Shown: positions 47,130-56,408, counted from the stretch's first letter. The stretch is 64,000 bases of DNA from Flavobacterium restrictum (GCF_007097245.1 NZ_VJZT01000010.1:79106-143105), one strand, 5' to 3'. The notes: generated from the sequence alone by a model not told the origin. Numbers and translations: made by a program.

Positions 47130-48266
47130 ATGAAAAAAATTCAAATGGTTGACTTAAAAAGTCAATACGAAAAAATAAAAGATACCGTAAATACGTCTAT
47201 TCAGGAAGTTTTGGACACGAATACCTACATCAATGGACCACAAGTTCATGCTTTCCAGAAAGCATTAGAAGAATACCTTGATGTAAAACACGTCATTCCT
47301 TGCGCCAATGGAACGGATGCCTTGCAAATTGCTATGATGGGATTGGGTTTGGAGCCCGGCGATGAGGTAATTACCGCTGATTTTACTTTTGCGGCTACTG
47401 TTGAAGTGATTGCTTTGTTGCAATTGACACCCGTTTTAGTTGATGTTGATTTGTATAATATGAATATTTCTATCGACGCCATCAAAAAAGCGATTACTCC
47501 CAAAACCAAAGCAATTGTACCAGTACATTTATTTGGACGTGCGGCTAATATGGAGGCTATTATGGCTGTTGCCAATGAGTATAATTTATACGTTATTGAG
47601 GATAATGCACAAGCTATTGGTGCCAATTGTAAATTCTCGGATGGTACCAAAAAGAAAGCAGGGACAATAGGTCATGTGGGTTCTACATCCTTTTTTCCTT
47701 CTAAAAATCTAGGCTGTTATGGCGATGGTGGGGCTATTTTTACTAATGATGATGCACTAGCTCACCAACTTCGCGGTATTGTAAATCACGGTATGTACGA
47801 GCGCTACCATCACGATGTTGTGGGAGTGAATTCTCGTTTAGACAGTATTCAAGCTGCCGTTTTGAATGCTAAATTACCGTTTTTAGATCAATATGGACAC
47901 GCTCGTCAGGAAGCAGCTCGAAAATATTCAGCCGCTTTTGCTGGTCATAAAAACATTGTTGCGCCCACTATTTGCGGGAATTGCGATTGCCACGTATTTC
48001 ATCAATACACACTCCGAATTGTCGATGCTGATCGCAACGGATTGATGCAGCATTTACTAGACAAAGGTATTCCGTGCGCCATTTATTATCCAATCCCATT
48101 GCATTCGCAAAAAGCCTATTTGGACGATCGCTATAAAGAAGAGGATTTTCCAGTTACCAATCAATTGGTTAAGGAAGTATTGTCTTTGCCAATGCATACG
48201 GAACTGGACGATGACCAAATTAAATTCATAACAGATAGCGTTTTGGAGTTTTTAGCTTCTTCGTAA
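47130..48266 (+). CDS. DegT/DnrJ/EryC1/StrS-family aminotransferase
   Basis: PLP-dependent sugar aminotransferase, 378 aa from ATG at 47130. The PLP lysine is Lys192 in TSFFPSKNLGCYGDGG. The PLP-phosphate-binding region PCANGTDALQIA lies near residues 58-69. Such enzymes aminate nucleotide-linked keto sugars for O-antigen, glycan or S-layer decoration. WaaA and GalE genes on either side support a cell-surface polysaccharide role. The longer frame from 47019 was rejected as non-homologous. Confidence 0.9.
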   Translation: MKKIQMVDLKSQYEKIKDTVNTSIQEVLDTNTYINGPQVHAFQKALEEYLDVKHVIPCANGTDALQIAMMGLGLEPGDEVITADFTFAATVEVIALLQLTPVLVDVDLYNMNISIDAIKKAITPKTKAIVPVHLFGRAANMEAIMAVANEYNLYVIEDNAQAIGANCKFSDGTKKKAGTIGHVGSTSFFPSKNLGCYGDGGAIFTNDDALAHQLRGIVNHGMYERYHHDVVGVNSRLDSIQAAVLNAKLPFLDQYGHARQEAARKYSAAFAGHKNIVAPTICGNCDCHVFHQYTLRIVDADRNGLMQHLLDKGIPCAIYYPIPLHSQKAYLDDRYKEEDFPVTNQLVKEVLSLPMHTELDDDQIKFITDSVLEFLASS

Positions 48267-48344
48267 CAAAAAAAACGGGCAATAAGTGGTAGGTAATTGT
48301 AATACCACTGCTTAATTTATTTTTTCTTTGCAAAAAAAACAAAC

Positions 48345-49358
48345 ATGAAAGTATTAGTAACAGGAGGTTTAGGATTTATTGGTTCGCATACCGTTGTCGA
48401 ATTGCAAAATGTAGGATACGAAGTAGTCATTGTGGATAATCTTTCTAATTCTTCCCAAGAAGTTTTAAAAGGAATTGTAGCCATAACAGGTACAACTCCT
48501 GTTTATGAAAACATTGATTTAAGAGAAAAAGCAGCCGTTCAAGACTTTTTTCAAAAGCATGATGATATTGCAGGTGTTATTCATTTTGCAGCGTCAAAAG
48601 CAGTTGGCGAGAGCGTTGGGGATCCCTTATTGTATTACGAAAACAACATTAGTGCCTTGGTTTATGTTTTGAAAGAATTGCAAAAAAAACCAGCAGCAAA
48701 TTTTATTTTTAGTTCTTCTTGCACCGTTTATGGACAAGCCGAGGTAATGCCAATTACCGAAAATGCTCCCGTGCAACAACCTATTTCCCCTTATGGAAAT
48801 ACCAAAAAAATAGGCGAAGAAATCATTATTGATGTCGCTAAAATTTCGAATATTAATGCCATTTTATTGCGTTATTTCAACCCAATTGGTTCGCATCCTA
48901 CTGCCGAAATTGGCGAATTACCCATTGGTGTACCACAAAATTTAGTGCCTTTTATTACACAAACTGGTTTTGGTTTGCGTGCTGAATTGTCTGTTTTTGG
49001 AGATGATTACCCAACGCCTGATGGAACTGCTGTTCGCGATTATATTCACGTAGTCGATTTGGCCAAAGCCCACGTGATAGCCTTGCAACGTTTATTGAAC
49101 CAAAAAAATCTGGACAAAGTAGAAACTTTTAATTTAGGAACAGGAACAGGAAGCTCTGTGCTAGAAGTGATTCAAAGTTTTGAAAAAGTAAGCGGCAAAA
49201 AACTGCCGTATAAAATTATGCCTCGTCGGGAAGGTGATATTACCTCGGCTTACGCCAATACCGATAAAGCGAATGAAATCTTGGGCTGGAAAGCACAATC
49301 AACGCTAGATGAAGCGATGGCTAGTGCTTGGAAATGGGAACAGAAAATTCGTTCGTAA
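48345..49358 (+). CDS. galE: UDP-glucose 4-epimerase
   Basis: GalE, 337 aa, interconverts UDP-glucose and UDP-galactose. The NAD-binding GGLGFIGSH is at residues 7-15. The catalytic Tyr150 and Lys154 appear in SPYGNTKK, with Ser124 in FSSSCTVYG. It follows the sugar aminotransferase by 78 bases and is probably co-transcribed, supplying sugar nucleotides for surface glycans. Confidence 0.95.
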   Translation: MKVLVTGGLGFIGSHTVVELQNVGYEVVIVDNLSNSSQEVLKGIVAITGTTPVYENIDLREKAAVQDFFQKHDDIAGVIHFAASKAVGESVGDPLLYYENNISALVYVLKELQKKPAANFIFSSSCTVYGQAEVMPITENAPVQQPISPYGNTKKIGEEIIIDVAKISNINAILLRYFNPIGSHPTAEIGELPIGVPQNLVPFITQTGFGLRAELSVFGDDYPTPDGTAVRDYIHVVDLAKAHVIALQRLLNQKNLDKVETFNLGTGTGSSVLEVIQSFEKVSGKKLPYKIMPRREGDITSAYANTDKANEILGWKAQSTLDEAMASAWKWEQKIRS

Positions 49359-49398
49359 TTTGTTGTCCGATTTAAGTTGTAAAAAAAATAAATCCAAA

Positions 49399-49436
49399 AA
49401 AAAAGCTGCAGCATCATTGATCTGCAGCTTTTTTTG
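49399..49436 (+). terminator. Terminator of galE
   Basis: AAAAAAGCTGCAG (49399-49411) / CTGCAGCTTTTTT (49422-49434), a strong symmetrical terminator. Confidence 0.85.
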
Positions 49437-49470
49437 TAAACAGTATTGGTGTTATACCAATACTGTTTAC
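49436..49470. repeat. Perfect hairpin of unknown role
   Basis: 15-bp arms GTAAACAGTATTGGT (49436-49450) and ACCAATACTGTTTAC (49456-49470) around a 5-base loop, immediately following the galE terminator. There is no T-run, so it is not an obvious terminator for either neighbour. Confidence 0.8.
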
Positions 49471-49531
49471 AAAATAATCCAATCTACTTGTTCTTTTTCT
49501 CTAATACTTCCTCAAAAAATAATTCCGTAGA

Positions 49532-50062
49532 TTATTTTTCTACTATTTTTTTCAAATTTGCTAAATTTTGAGTTTCGGCATTTTGGATAATTCCTTTTGC
49601 TATGAGGTTCATCAAATTCATTGGATACTTGGCATGACCGTAAAAATCGATTGAAATTTTGGTTTGATTTTGGGATGCAGTTTTCAGTCGTGTTGTTACC
49701 TTGGCCTCTCCTTTCATCGGGCGTTCAAAATGCAAATCGATAGTTATTGAGTCCGTTGAAATAGCTGTTATTTCTTGCGAACCAGCACCAACATTACTGT
49801 TTTGGCTGTCCCAGATGGCTTTGAAACCAACACTTCCATCGGTGCCTTGGTACTCCATTTTTACATTTGGATCTTGCAGCATCCAAACGCTATATTGTTC
49901 TTGATTTTTGATTTGTTTTACATAATCAAATACAACTTGTTTGGGTTTGTTAATGGTGGTTGTTACCGAAACGATGTAATTATTGGGCACAAAAAGGGCT
50001 ACGACCAAGATTGGCGTTAGCAATACCACTACTATGATTCCTATTATTTTTAAAATTTTCAT
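49532..50062 (-). CDS. SRPBCC-family protein with an N-terminal membrane anchor
   Basis: A 176-aa protein (START/Bet v1-like fold). One membrane helix at about residues 3-24 is followed by the start of the fold, SVTTTINKPKQVVFDYVKQI. It would form a hydrophobic ligand cavity on the outer face of the membrane. The ligand is unknown. ATG at 50062 was chosen: upstream alternatives would overlap the preceding gene. It is co-directional with the VOC and second SRPBCC genes, 4 bases after the VOC stop. Confidence 0.75.
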   Translation of the reverse strand: MKILKIIGIIVVVLLTPILVVALFVPNNYIVSVTTTINKPKQVVFDYVKQIKNQEQYSVWMLQDPNVKMEYQGTDGSVGFKAIWDSQNSNVGAGSQEITAISTDSITIDLHFERPMKGEAKVTTRLKTASQNQTKISIDFYGHAKYPMNLMNLIAKGIIQNAETQNLANLKKIVEK

Positions 50063-50066
50063 AGAT

Positions 50067-50510
50067 TTAAGCTTGCTCATGAGTTGTTTCGTCAAAATTC
50101 ACCATCCAATGAATGCCAAATTTATCGACAAACATGCCAAAATAAGCACCCCAAAAAGTTTGATTCATTGGCATAAAAGGATTGCCTCCAGCCGATAATC
50201 CGTCAAAAACGGCATCGGCTTCGGCTTTACTTTGCGCGTTTATAGAAAGTGAAATATTAGTTCCAATTGCTACAGCACCACTTGCCGAGTTGCTATCGCT
50301 ACCCATCAAAATGGATCCGTTTCCTATGGGCAGCGTTATGTGCATGATTTTGTTTCCATCTTCTTCTGAAAGTGTTGGATTACTGTCGTCTGCTGGCATT
50401 TCGTTGAACTTTCCTACATACGGAAATTCACCGCCAAATACAGTTTTGTAAAACAGAAAAGCTTCTTCGCAGTTTCCGTTAAAAATTAAATAGGGGTTTA
50501 TTGTCGCCAT
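50067..50510 (-). CDS. VOC-family (PhnB-like) protein
   Basis: A 147-aa glyoxalase/VOC-fold protein beginning TINPYLIFNGNCEEAFLFYKTVFGGE, typical of the PhnB/YjdN subgroup. The metal-ligand pattern is incomplete, as in other PhnB-like proteins, and no reaction is established. It lies between two SRPBCC genes, three and four bases from each, so the three form an operon. Confidence 0.85.
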   Translation of the reverse strand: MATINPYLIFNGNCEEAFLFYKTVFGGEFPYVGKFNEMPADDSNPTLSEEDGNKIMHITLPIGNGSILMGSDSNSASGAVAIGTNISLSINAQSKAEADAVFDGLSAGGNPFMPMNQTFWGAYFGMFVDKFGIHWMVNFDETTHEQA

Positions 50511-50513
50511 TTT

Positions 50514-50927
50514 TTAGTTGTGATTAAGGTTCGTGTATTTTGTAAAATTGTCGAGTATCGCTTGCCATCCTTGCTGTTGCAGGGTTATGGGATTCTCGTC
50601 TTCTGGCTCGAAGGATTCGGTTAGGAGAACGCCATCGATGGTTTCTTCAAATCGTATTTCGACCTTTCGACCATCGTCAAGGACATAATCAATAGCAGAT
50701 AAATAGTCGATATTTGTATATTTTCCCTCCAAATCAAAACACAATAATCCGTCTTTAGACGCCATTGTGTATTTGAATCTTCCGCCAATTTTTAGGTCAT
50801 TTTCGGCATTAGGCGTATGCCAATCTTCGGAAGCGTTATTCCATTGCATAATATGATTGGGAGTCGTCCAAAAGTGCCAAACGGTTTCTAAACTGGCTTG
50901 AATTGTAGTGGTAACCAATAGTTTCAT
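50514..50927 (-). CDS. SRPBCC/AHSA1-family protein
   Basis: A 137-aa Bet v1-like domain of the AHSA1 (activator of Hsp90 ATPase homologue) type, with KLLVTTTIQASLETVWHFWTTPNHIMQWNNASEDWH at the start, including the WNNAS motif. It has no membrane segment. Biological role unknown; members pair with VOC proteins in many Bacteroidetes, as here. First gene of the three-gene operon. Confidence 0.85.
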   Translation of the reverse strand: MKLLVTTTIQASLETVWHFWTTPNHIMQWNNASEDWHTPNAENDLKIGGRFKYTMASKDGLLCFDLEGKYTNIDYLSAIDYVLDDGRKVEIRFEETIDGVLLTESFEPEDENPITLQQQGWQAILDNFTKYTNLNHN

Positions 50928-51008
50928 TTCTAAATGAATTTATAAGAAAACTAAAAGTACACTTTTTAGTGGAATGAAACAAAAATCCAAAAAAAAAATT
51001 ATTTCTTT

Positions 51009-51038
51009 TTGGATTTTTTAAAAAATAGAGTACTTTCG
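51009..51038 (+). promoter_or_regulatory. Promoter of tRNA-Pro
   Basis: TTG (51009-51011), 19 bases, TACTTTCG (51031-51038), one base off the -7 consensus, ending 8 bases before the tRNA. Confidence 0.6.
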
Positions 51039-51046
51039 AAAACTTA

Positions 51047-51123
51047 CGGGATGTAGCGCAGCCAGGTAGCGTACTAGCATGGGGTGCTAGGGGTCGCTGG
51101 TTCGAATCCAGTCATCCCGACCA
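51047..51123 (+). tRNA. tRNA-Pro (anticodon GGG)
   Basis: Cloverleaf of 77 bases including an encoded CCA: acceptor CGGGATG/CATCCCG, D-arm GCGC with CCAGGTAGC, anticodon loop ATGGGGT between CTAGC and GCTAG giving GGG, and T-arm GGTTCGAATCC. Confidence 0.95.
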
Positions 51124-51148
51124 AAAGGAATCTCCCTTTTATAAGTAA

Positions 51149-51178
51149 AAATCCCATTCGATTTGAATGGGATTTGCT
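51149..51178. terminator. Shared terminator of tRNA-Pro and der
   Basis: AAATCCCATTC (51149-51159) / GAATGGGATTT (51165-51175), symmetrical, between convergent genes. Confidence 0.8.
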
Positions 51179-51179
51179 A

Positions 51180-52490
51180 TTATTTCTCTCTAATATAAAT
51201 ATCAATTGGCACTCCTGAAAAGTCCCATTTTTCTCTAATTTTATTCTCCAAGTAGCGTTTGTATGGTTCCTTAACGTACTGCGGCATATTCGCAAAAAAC
51301 ACAAATTGTGGCGTGAGTGTTGGCAATTGCATGCAATATTTAATTTTTACATATTTCCCTTTGGTGGCTGGTGGCGGGTAGGCTTCAATTACTTTCAACA
51401 TAAATTCGTTGAATTTTGAAGTTGGTATGCGTTGTTTTCTATTTTCATACACCTGAACAGTGGCTTCGAGTGCTTTCAACAAACGTTGTTTGGTCAAAGC
51501 CGAAACAAAAAGAATAGGCACATCCGTAAACGGCATTAACTCTTTTTTGATTTTCTCTTCGTAATCACGGGTTGACATGGTGTCTTTCTCGACCAAGTCC
51601 CATTTGTTGACCAAAATCACAACCCCTTTTCGGTTTTTTTCGGCTAACCAAAAAATACTTTGATCCTGTCCTTCAAATCCTCGAGTAGCATCAATCACTA
51701 GCAGACAAATATCCGCATATTCAATCGCACGAACCGAACGCATGACGGAGTAAAACTCCAAATCTTCCTTCACTTTCGCTTTCCTACGAATACCCGCCGT
51801 ATCGACCAAGTTGAATTCGAAACCAAAACGGTCGAATTTTGTATCAATAGCATCACGAGTAGTTCCCGCAATGTCGGTAACCATAAAACGATCCTTGCCA
51901 ATAAGTGCGTTTATAAAACTAGATTTTCCAGCATTAGGACGACCTACAACCGCAAAACGAGGCAAAACCACTTCTTCCTGAACAGGTTCTGGTTTTACAG
52001 GGAAAGCATCAATTACGGCGTCCAATAAATCACCAGTTCCACTACCAGAAATACTAGCAAACGTATAAAATTCGCCCAATCCAAGGTTGTAAAACTCCAG
52101 CGCATCTTTCTCCCGCATGGCATTATCGACCTTGTTGACTGCCAGTAAAACTGGCTTTGTCACTTTACGCAACAAGCGCGCAACCACATCATCCATTGGG
52201 GTAATGCCTTCTTCAACATCGACCACAAATATAATTACATCGGCTTCGTCAATGGCTAGTTCTACTTGTTTGCGGATTTCTCCCTCAAAAACATCATCCG
52301 ATCCGCGCACGTATCCTCCCGTATCAATCACCGAAAATTCTTTTCCGTTCCACTCGCTTTTACCGTAGTTTCTATCTCTGGTAACTCCAGAAACCGAATC
52401 TACAATAGCTTCTCTTCTTTGTATCAGCCTATTAAAAAGGGTTGATTTCCCCACATTAGGTCTTCCTACTATCGCAACAATATTGTTCAT
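51180..52490 (-). CDS. der: Ribosome-biogenesis GTPase Der (EngA)
   Basis: Double-GTPase Der, 436 aa, needed for assembly of the large ribosomal subunit. The first G domain has GRPNVGKS at residues 9-16 and DTGG; the second has GRPNAGKS at 183-190 with DTAGI. NKVD and NKWD provide guanine specificity. The C-terminal KH-like domain (from about residue 355) binds rRNA. Length and order are standard. Confidence 0.97.
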   Translation of the reverse strand: MNNIVAIVGRPNVGKSTLFNRLIQRREAIVDSVSGVTRDRNYGKSEWNGKEFSVIDTGGYVRGSDDVFEGEIRKQVELAIDEADVIIFVVDVEEGITPMDDVVARLLRKVTKPVLLAVNKVDNAMREKDALEFYNLGLGEFYTFASISGSGTGDLLDAVIDAFPVKPEPVQEEVVLPRFAVVGRPNAGKSSFINALIGKDRFMVTDIAGTTRDAIDTKFDRFGFEFNLVDTAGIRRKAKVKEDLEFYSVMRSVRAIEYADICLLVIDATRGFEGQDQSIFWLAEKNRKGVVILVNKWDLVEKDTMSTRDYEEKIKKELMPFTDVPILFVSALTKQRLLKALEATVQVYENRKQRIPTSKFNEFMLKVIEAYPPPATKGKYVKIKYCMQLPTLTPQFVFFANMPQYVKEPYKRYLENKIREKWDFSGVPIDIYIREK

Positions 52491-52658
52491 AACTCTAAAT
52501 TCAAATATTTTGCAAAGGTAGTGTATAAAAATGGATTTTTTGATTTTTAGACTATTTGATTTCCAGACGGTTCTATTTATCTAACTGGCTGATAGGCTAT
52601 TTGTCAGGTCTCCATTGTTGCACTACCCAAACGGCACAACTAATCTCATTATTATTTA

Positions 52659-52802
52659 GGAGCCAATCCAGCTATCCGTTGCAAGTCCTCGCTACAAACC
52701 CTATTTTTCTAAACCAGAAAAGGAGCTTCCTTTGGTCGCTCTTTTCTGGCAAGAAAAATAGGGTTTTTCGCTGTGGGCTTTCCACTACTATCTGGGCTAC
52801 AG
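52659..52802. repeat. Palindromic intergenic repeat element
   Basis: The 400-base gap between der and the lipoprotein holds a REP-like element with borders GGAGCCAATCCAGCTATCCG and CACTACTATCTGGGCT. The centre has perfect 15-bp arms at 52696-52710 and 52752-52766, plus an inner CCAGAAAAG / CTTTTCTGG pair. The flanking CACTACTATC border echoes the CCACTACTATCCC border of the elements at 2788 and 8825. No gene is visible elsewhere in the gap. Confidence 0.75.
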
Positions 52803-52889
52803 TTTTCGTTTTCATAAACAGCAAGATAAAGCACATAAAACAGTTATATTTGAAATTTAAAAGCTGTAATTCCAATCCTAAATCTCCGT

Positions 52890-53621
52890 ATGAAACGCTA
52901 TCTTTCTCTTCTGCTACTTTTTCTGGCAACAAGTTGTCAAGTCTTGGAAACCATTGATATCCATGCTGATGGGAGTGGCACTATCGAAATAAGCAAGCTT
53001 CGGGACGAGCAAAGTTATATACAATTAGCAGGCGAAAACTATTCGAAAGAAAAAGAGTTTGTCGATACAACCTATGTTTTTAATGGTTTTATAGAGCGAT
53101 ACAAGGAAACATTTTTGAAACTTACATCAGCAGAAAAAGCTGTTTTTCAAAAATACAATGCCGTAAAAGTGCACATCGAAAAAAATGCTTACGAGAAAGT
53201 ATACCGAACCACACTTTCTCAAAAATTTGCAACACTAACCGAAGTTCCAGACCTCTACAAAACCGAAGAATATACGGGTGATTTACAGCACAATTATGCC
53301 TTAAGTGCCGAGGAACATTATTATGTTATCCAATACGCTTTTGATGGAAATCAATTCCAACGAACGGTAACAATTACCAATGAAACCGAATTAAAAAAGC
53401 AACAATCCGAGGTGGAAAATTACAAGAACCGATTTTCCAAGATCAACCTGCGGCAATCCTATATCTTGAACTATCATTTCCCAAAAGCAATACAATCCGT
53501 TTCTAATCCCAAAGCAGTGATTAGCGCTGATAAAAAAACCGTTGTGCTAGAATGCTTATTATCCGATTTTTTGCAACATCCCGAAATCACCAATCTCAAT
53601 GTGATTTTGCAACAAGAATAA
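52890..53621 (+). CDS. Hypothetical lipoprotein
   Basis: A 243-aa lipoprotein. The signal peptide MKRYLSLLLLFLATSC has the lipobox ATSC with Cys16. The mature part starts QVLETIDIHADGSGTIEISK, a short beta-strand-and-Gly pattern similar to other small Bacteroidetes lipoproteins with an IHADGSG core. I cannot assign a function. It is transcribed alone. Confidence 0.65.
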   Translation: MKRYLSLLLLFLATSCQVLETIDIHADGSGTIEISKLRDEQSYIQLAGENYSKEKEFVDTTYVFNGFIERYKETFLKLTSAEKAVFQKYNAVKVHIEKNAYEKVYRTTLSQKFATLTEVPDLYKTEEYTGDLQHNYALSAEEHYYVIQYAFDGNQFQRTVTITNETELKKQQSEVENYKNRFSKINLRQSYILNYHFPKAIQSVSNPKAVISADKKTVVLECLLSDFLQHPEITNLNVILQQE

Positions 53622-54021
53622 ATCCATAGGATTTCCATCGAGTGAGCGACTATTGGTATTTTCTGTTGAAGTCCAAACCCAAACGAGTCTTGTAAATAAA
53701 GCAATCTGTGGTGTGTTTTTAAAAGCGAATGCGGTAATGCAAAATCGGGCGCATGACAAATTTCATTTTACGAACCATGAAATAAAGAACCTTTTTGTTT
53801 TTTAAGTTATGTAAGGTCATATAATAGTGTTGTTTACTATTGGTTTAATTCGTTTTTAGTTTTAAACTTATATGACCTTAAATGTTTTGCATGGTGAATG
53901 ATTTTATAAAACTATTTTTTTTTTGATGTTAAAAAAACAGGTAATTTGTTATGCAATCAGCAAAATCTCCTACACGCAAAATCAGTAAAAACTTCGTAAC
54001 TTTGCCATTCAAAAATAGGCA
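53622..54021. other. Intergenic region with a 12-bp inverted repeat
   Basis: The 400-base gap between the lipoprotein gene and lipB holds an inverted repeat AAGGTCATATAA (53813-53824) / TTATATGACCTT (53868-53879) around 43 bases. A TAACTTTG box lies at about 53998-54005, probably the -7 element of lipB. No convincing gene is seen. Confidence 0.5.
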
Positions 54022-54726
54022 ATGAATACAACCATCCAACTCCAAGATTTAGGGCTTCAAGATTACAAAACCACTTGGGATTACCAAGAAGAATTATTTC
54101 AGGGTGTTGTCAATCTCAAAATCCAAAATAGGAGAGAGGAAACGACTCTGGCGACGCCTAATTATTTCCTTTTTGTCGAACACCCGCATGTGTATACGTT
54201 AGGAAAAAGCGGCGATTTGAATCATTTATTATTAAACGAAAAGCAACTCGAAGCCAAAGCTGCTACTTTCTACAAAATCAATCGGGGTGGCGATATTACC
54301 TATCACGGTCCCGGACAAATTGTGGGGTATCCTATTCTGGATCTCGAAAATTTCTTTACAGACATTCATAAATACTTGCGTTTTCTGGAGGAATCCATCA
54401 TCTTGACTTTGCAAGAATACGGGTTAGACTGTGGTAGGAGCGAGGGCGAAACTGGCGTTTGGTTGGGCGTAGGAACCCCATTTGCTCGAAAAATTTGTGC
54501 GCTTGGCGTTCGCGCTTCACGCTGGGTAACCATGCACGGTTTTGCTTTAAATGTCAATGTCGATTTGGGGTATTTTGATAATATTATTCCATGTGGCATC
54601 AGGGGCAAAGCAGTCACCTCGTTGCACGTAGAATTGGGAGTCGAAAAAGTACCTGAAGCCGAAGTAAAAGCAAAAATAATCAAGCATTTGACACAACTGT
54701 TCGAGGCGGATTTTGTGACTAAATAG
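54022..54726 (+). CDS. lipB: Octanoyl-ACP:protein N-octanoyltransferase
   Basis: LipB, 234 aa, transfers octanoate from acyl carrier protein to the lipoyl domains of dehydrogenase complexes. The motif RGGDITYHGPGQIVGYP is near residues 88-104. The catalytic thiol lies in IIPCGIRGKAVTS and the partner lysine in ARKICALGVRASRW. Length fits. Confidence 0.95.
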   Translation: MNTTIQLQDLGLQDYKTTWDYQEELFQGVVNLKIQNRREETTLATPNYFLFVEHPHVYTLGKSGDLNHLLLNEKQLEAKAATFYKINRGGDITYHGPGQIVGYPILDLENFFTDIHKYLRFLEESIILTLQEYGLDCGRSEGETGVWLGVGTPFARKICALGVRASRWVTMHGFALNVNVDLGYFDNIIPCGIRGKAVTSLHVELGVEKVPEAEVKAKIIKHLTQLFEADFVTK

Positions 54727-54809
54727 GTTAAAGACAACAGGAATTTATACCGCTTAAAACAGACTTTTAAGCTATTGTATTTTTCTAAATTAGAAGCAAG
54801 CAAAAAAGA

Positions 54810-54845
54810 AACCTCGCTTACATTGCTTTGAGCGAGGTTGTTTAT
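54810..54845 (+). terminator. Terminator of lipB
   Basis: AACCTCGCT (54810-54818) / AGCGAGGTT (54831-54839) with a short T-rich tail. Confidence 0.7.
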
Positions 54846-54917
54846 TATGATTTATTGTGAATATTAAATTTTTGAAGAGGTTGCGCAACAGCTGCGAGTG
54901 TTTAATGAAATTCTTTG

Positions 54918-55257
54918 TTATTCACCAAGTAATTCTTCGACTTCTTTTTGTAAAACGGGTAAATTTCTAATTACAATTCCCCAAATTACATCATCCTAAA
55001 CCGAATCATATCCGTGAATGATTCTATTTCTAACATCGACAATTTTCCTCGAGTTAGAAATTACAATTTCACTATTAAGTTTTAAGATACGGTTCATCGC
55101 TTCACCAATAATTTCAATATTTCGTTCAACTGCTCTTTTTGTTCTTAAATCATTTTGATAAATTTCAAATATTTTGGAGTATCAATATAATAACTTTCTA
55201 TTTCATTGATTGAACTTAAAATGTCATAAAGCCAAGTTTTACTAGTATTGTCTTCAG
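54918..55257 (-). pseudogene. Decayed HepT-type toxin (MntA/HepT system)
   Basis: Read leftward and allowing two lesions, the frame encodes a HepT-like protein of about 113 residues: EDNTSKTWLYDILSSINEIE near the start, KRAVERNIEIIGEAMNRIL in the middle, and the RNase motif RNRIIHGY followed by DDVIWGIVIRNLPVLQKEVE. An amber codon at 54996-54998 interrupts it after GYDSV. A missing base in the four-T run at 55153-55156 shifts the frame. The native start codon is replaced by fusion to a transposase end. HepT toxins are HEPN RNases paired with an MntA nucleotidyltransferase antitoxin. No mntA is visible. Confidence 0.75.
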
Positions 55258-55405
55258 TACATGACAAAAAAGCTAAACAAGCATATTTCCAAAGACTTAA
55301 TCCAGTCAAAAGAAATTTTGACAAGTAGTCTAATCCATATTTAACTACACTTACAGCTCTTCGTCCATGAGTTTTTATTTTTATTTGTTTTACATTTTCA
55401 TCTAG
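55258..55405 (-). pseudogene. C-terminal part of an IS transposase gene interrupted by the Mu-like element
   Basis: Codons for LDENVKQIKIKTHGRRAV, VVKYGLDYLSKFLLTG and AFLSCT run leftward from the CTAG at 55402-55405. This is the C-terminal pattern of an IS4-like DDE transposase common in Flavobacteria. The stop codon and inverted repeat of the IS are lost, and the frame runs straight into the hepT pseudogene. The missing upstream part is found at 63924-64000, on the other side of the 8.5-kb element. Confidence 0.7.
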
Positions 55406-55476
55406 TATAATCGATTTTTTGTTAAAGATAAAAAGTTAGTGATTAAAATAACAAATATAGATAGTATACCCAATAA

Positions 55477-55505
55477 AAAAACCGCTCAAATCGAGCGGTT
55501 TTAGG
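55477..55505 (-). terminator. Terminator of the phage operon
   Basis: AAACCGCTC (55479-55487) / GAGCGGTTT (55493-55501), just after the capsid gene stop. Confidence 0.8.
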
Positions 55506-55529
55506 TTGCTATATTAATACCGTGAGAAG

Positions 55530-56408
55530 TTATATTTTACCTGCTATAATAGCACCGATTGCTTTATTTCTAATCGGTAACGCAATAAACCTTTTGTCAA
55601 AGCCTACAACTGTAGCCCTCAATTCGGGGTCGTCAATTCTCTCAAACATCTTAACACTTCCATCGGCTTTCATTACTTCCTCTGAACTAAAAGAGAAAGA
55701 ACCATAAGTAGTATTTGCATCAGAAACCGCACCCCAAGGCAATTTTGTTTTTGCTAGTAGATTGTACTTTGCAGTTTTGGTATATTGCAAAATATTAAAA
55801 CCCGCAAACCTAGTAGGTTGTCCGTTTTTAAAGTCTGTAATATCTTTGAACGCCTTTAAATCATACAAAATCAAATCTTCAACGTGGTTAGGGTCTAATA
55901 CTAAATAACGATTGTCATAAGGAACGTCCAGTAGGTCGTATTTCTTTTTTAGCTTCAAAATATCCTCTGGTATTAATCTTTTGAAACCATCGCCGTTATT
56001 GTCGCCTGTTGTTACTAAAATTGGGGTGTTTTCAGTATCAGAATTTGGAGCGAATGCGTGAGCTGCTTTTTGTCCTGATTTTGCTCTTAAAGTCATTCTA
56101 TGACCGTAAATAACACTTTCTAACTTATTGTAAGCCAACTCAACGGCTTCGGGACTTCTTACTAATGTATTTTCAGTTTCATACAAATCTAATTCGATAG
56201 ATAAAGGCATATCAGCTCTTTGAACTATCGGAATTGGATAGGTTGTATTGTTTATTAATACGTCAGGATCAAAACCGCAATCGGCTAGATTGATTTTGTC
56301 GTTTTCAACGTGTTCCGTCATATCCTTTGCATAATTTAAAAATGATGCTTCAGGATAAAAATTCTCCATAATTTGGCTTATCCAAACTTGCTTGTTTAAT
56401 GTACTCAT
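55530..56408 (-). CDS. Probable phage major capsid protein
   Basis: A 292-aa protein with the character of a phage coat protein: beginning STLNKQVWISQIMENFYPEASFLNYAKDM, with a central domain containing YDNRYLVLDPNHVEDLILYD and a C-terminal segment (VVGFDKRFIALPIRNKAIGAI) typical of coat proteins solved in Bacteroidetes phages. It is the last gene of the element's operon, downstream of a prohead protease-like gene, supporting the role. No direct family signature is recognised, so a different structural protein is possible. Confidence 0.6.
   Translation of the reverse strand: MSTLNKQVWISQIMENFYPEASFLNYAKDMTEHVENDKINLADCGFDPDVLINNTTYPIPIVQRADMPLSIELDLYETENTLVRSPEAVELAYNKLESVIYGHRMTLRAKSGQKAAHAFAPNSDTENTPILVTTGDNNGDGFKRLIPEDILKLKKKYDLLDVPYDNRYLVLDPNHVEDLILYDLKAFKDITDFKNGQPTRFAGFNILQYTKTAKYNLLAKTKLPWGAVSDANTTYGSFSFSSEEVMKADGSVKMFERIDDPELRATVVGFDKRFIALPIRNKAIGAIIAGKI

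Noticed and set aside
52556..52957. Rightward open frame of 133 codons
   Set aside because: It is made of the palindromic repeat element and overlaps the lipoprotein gene in another frame.
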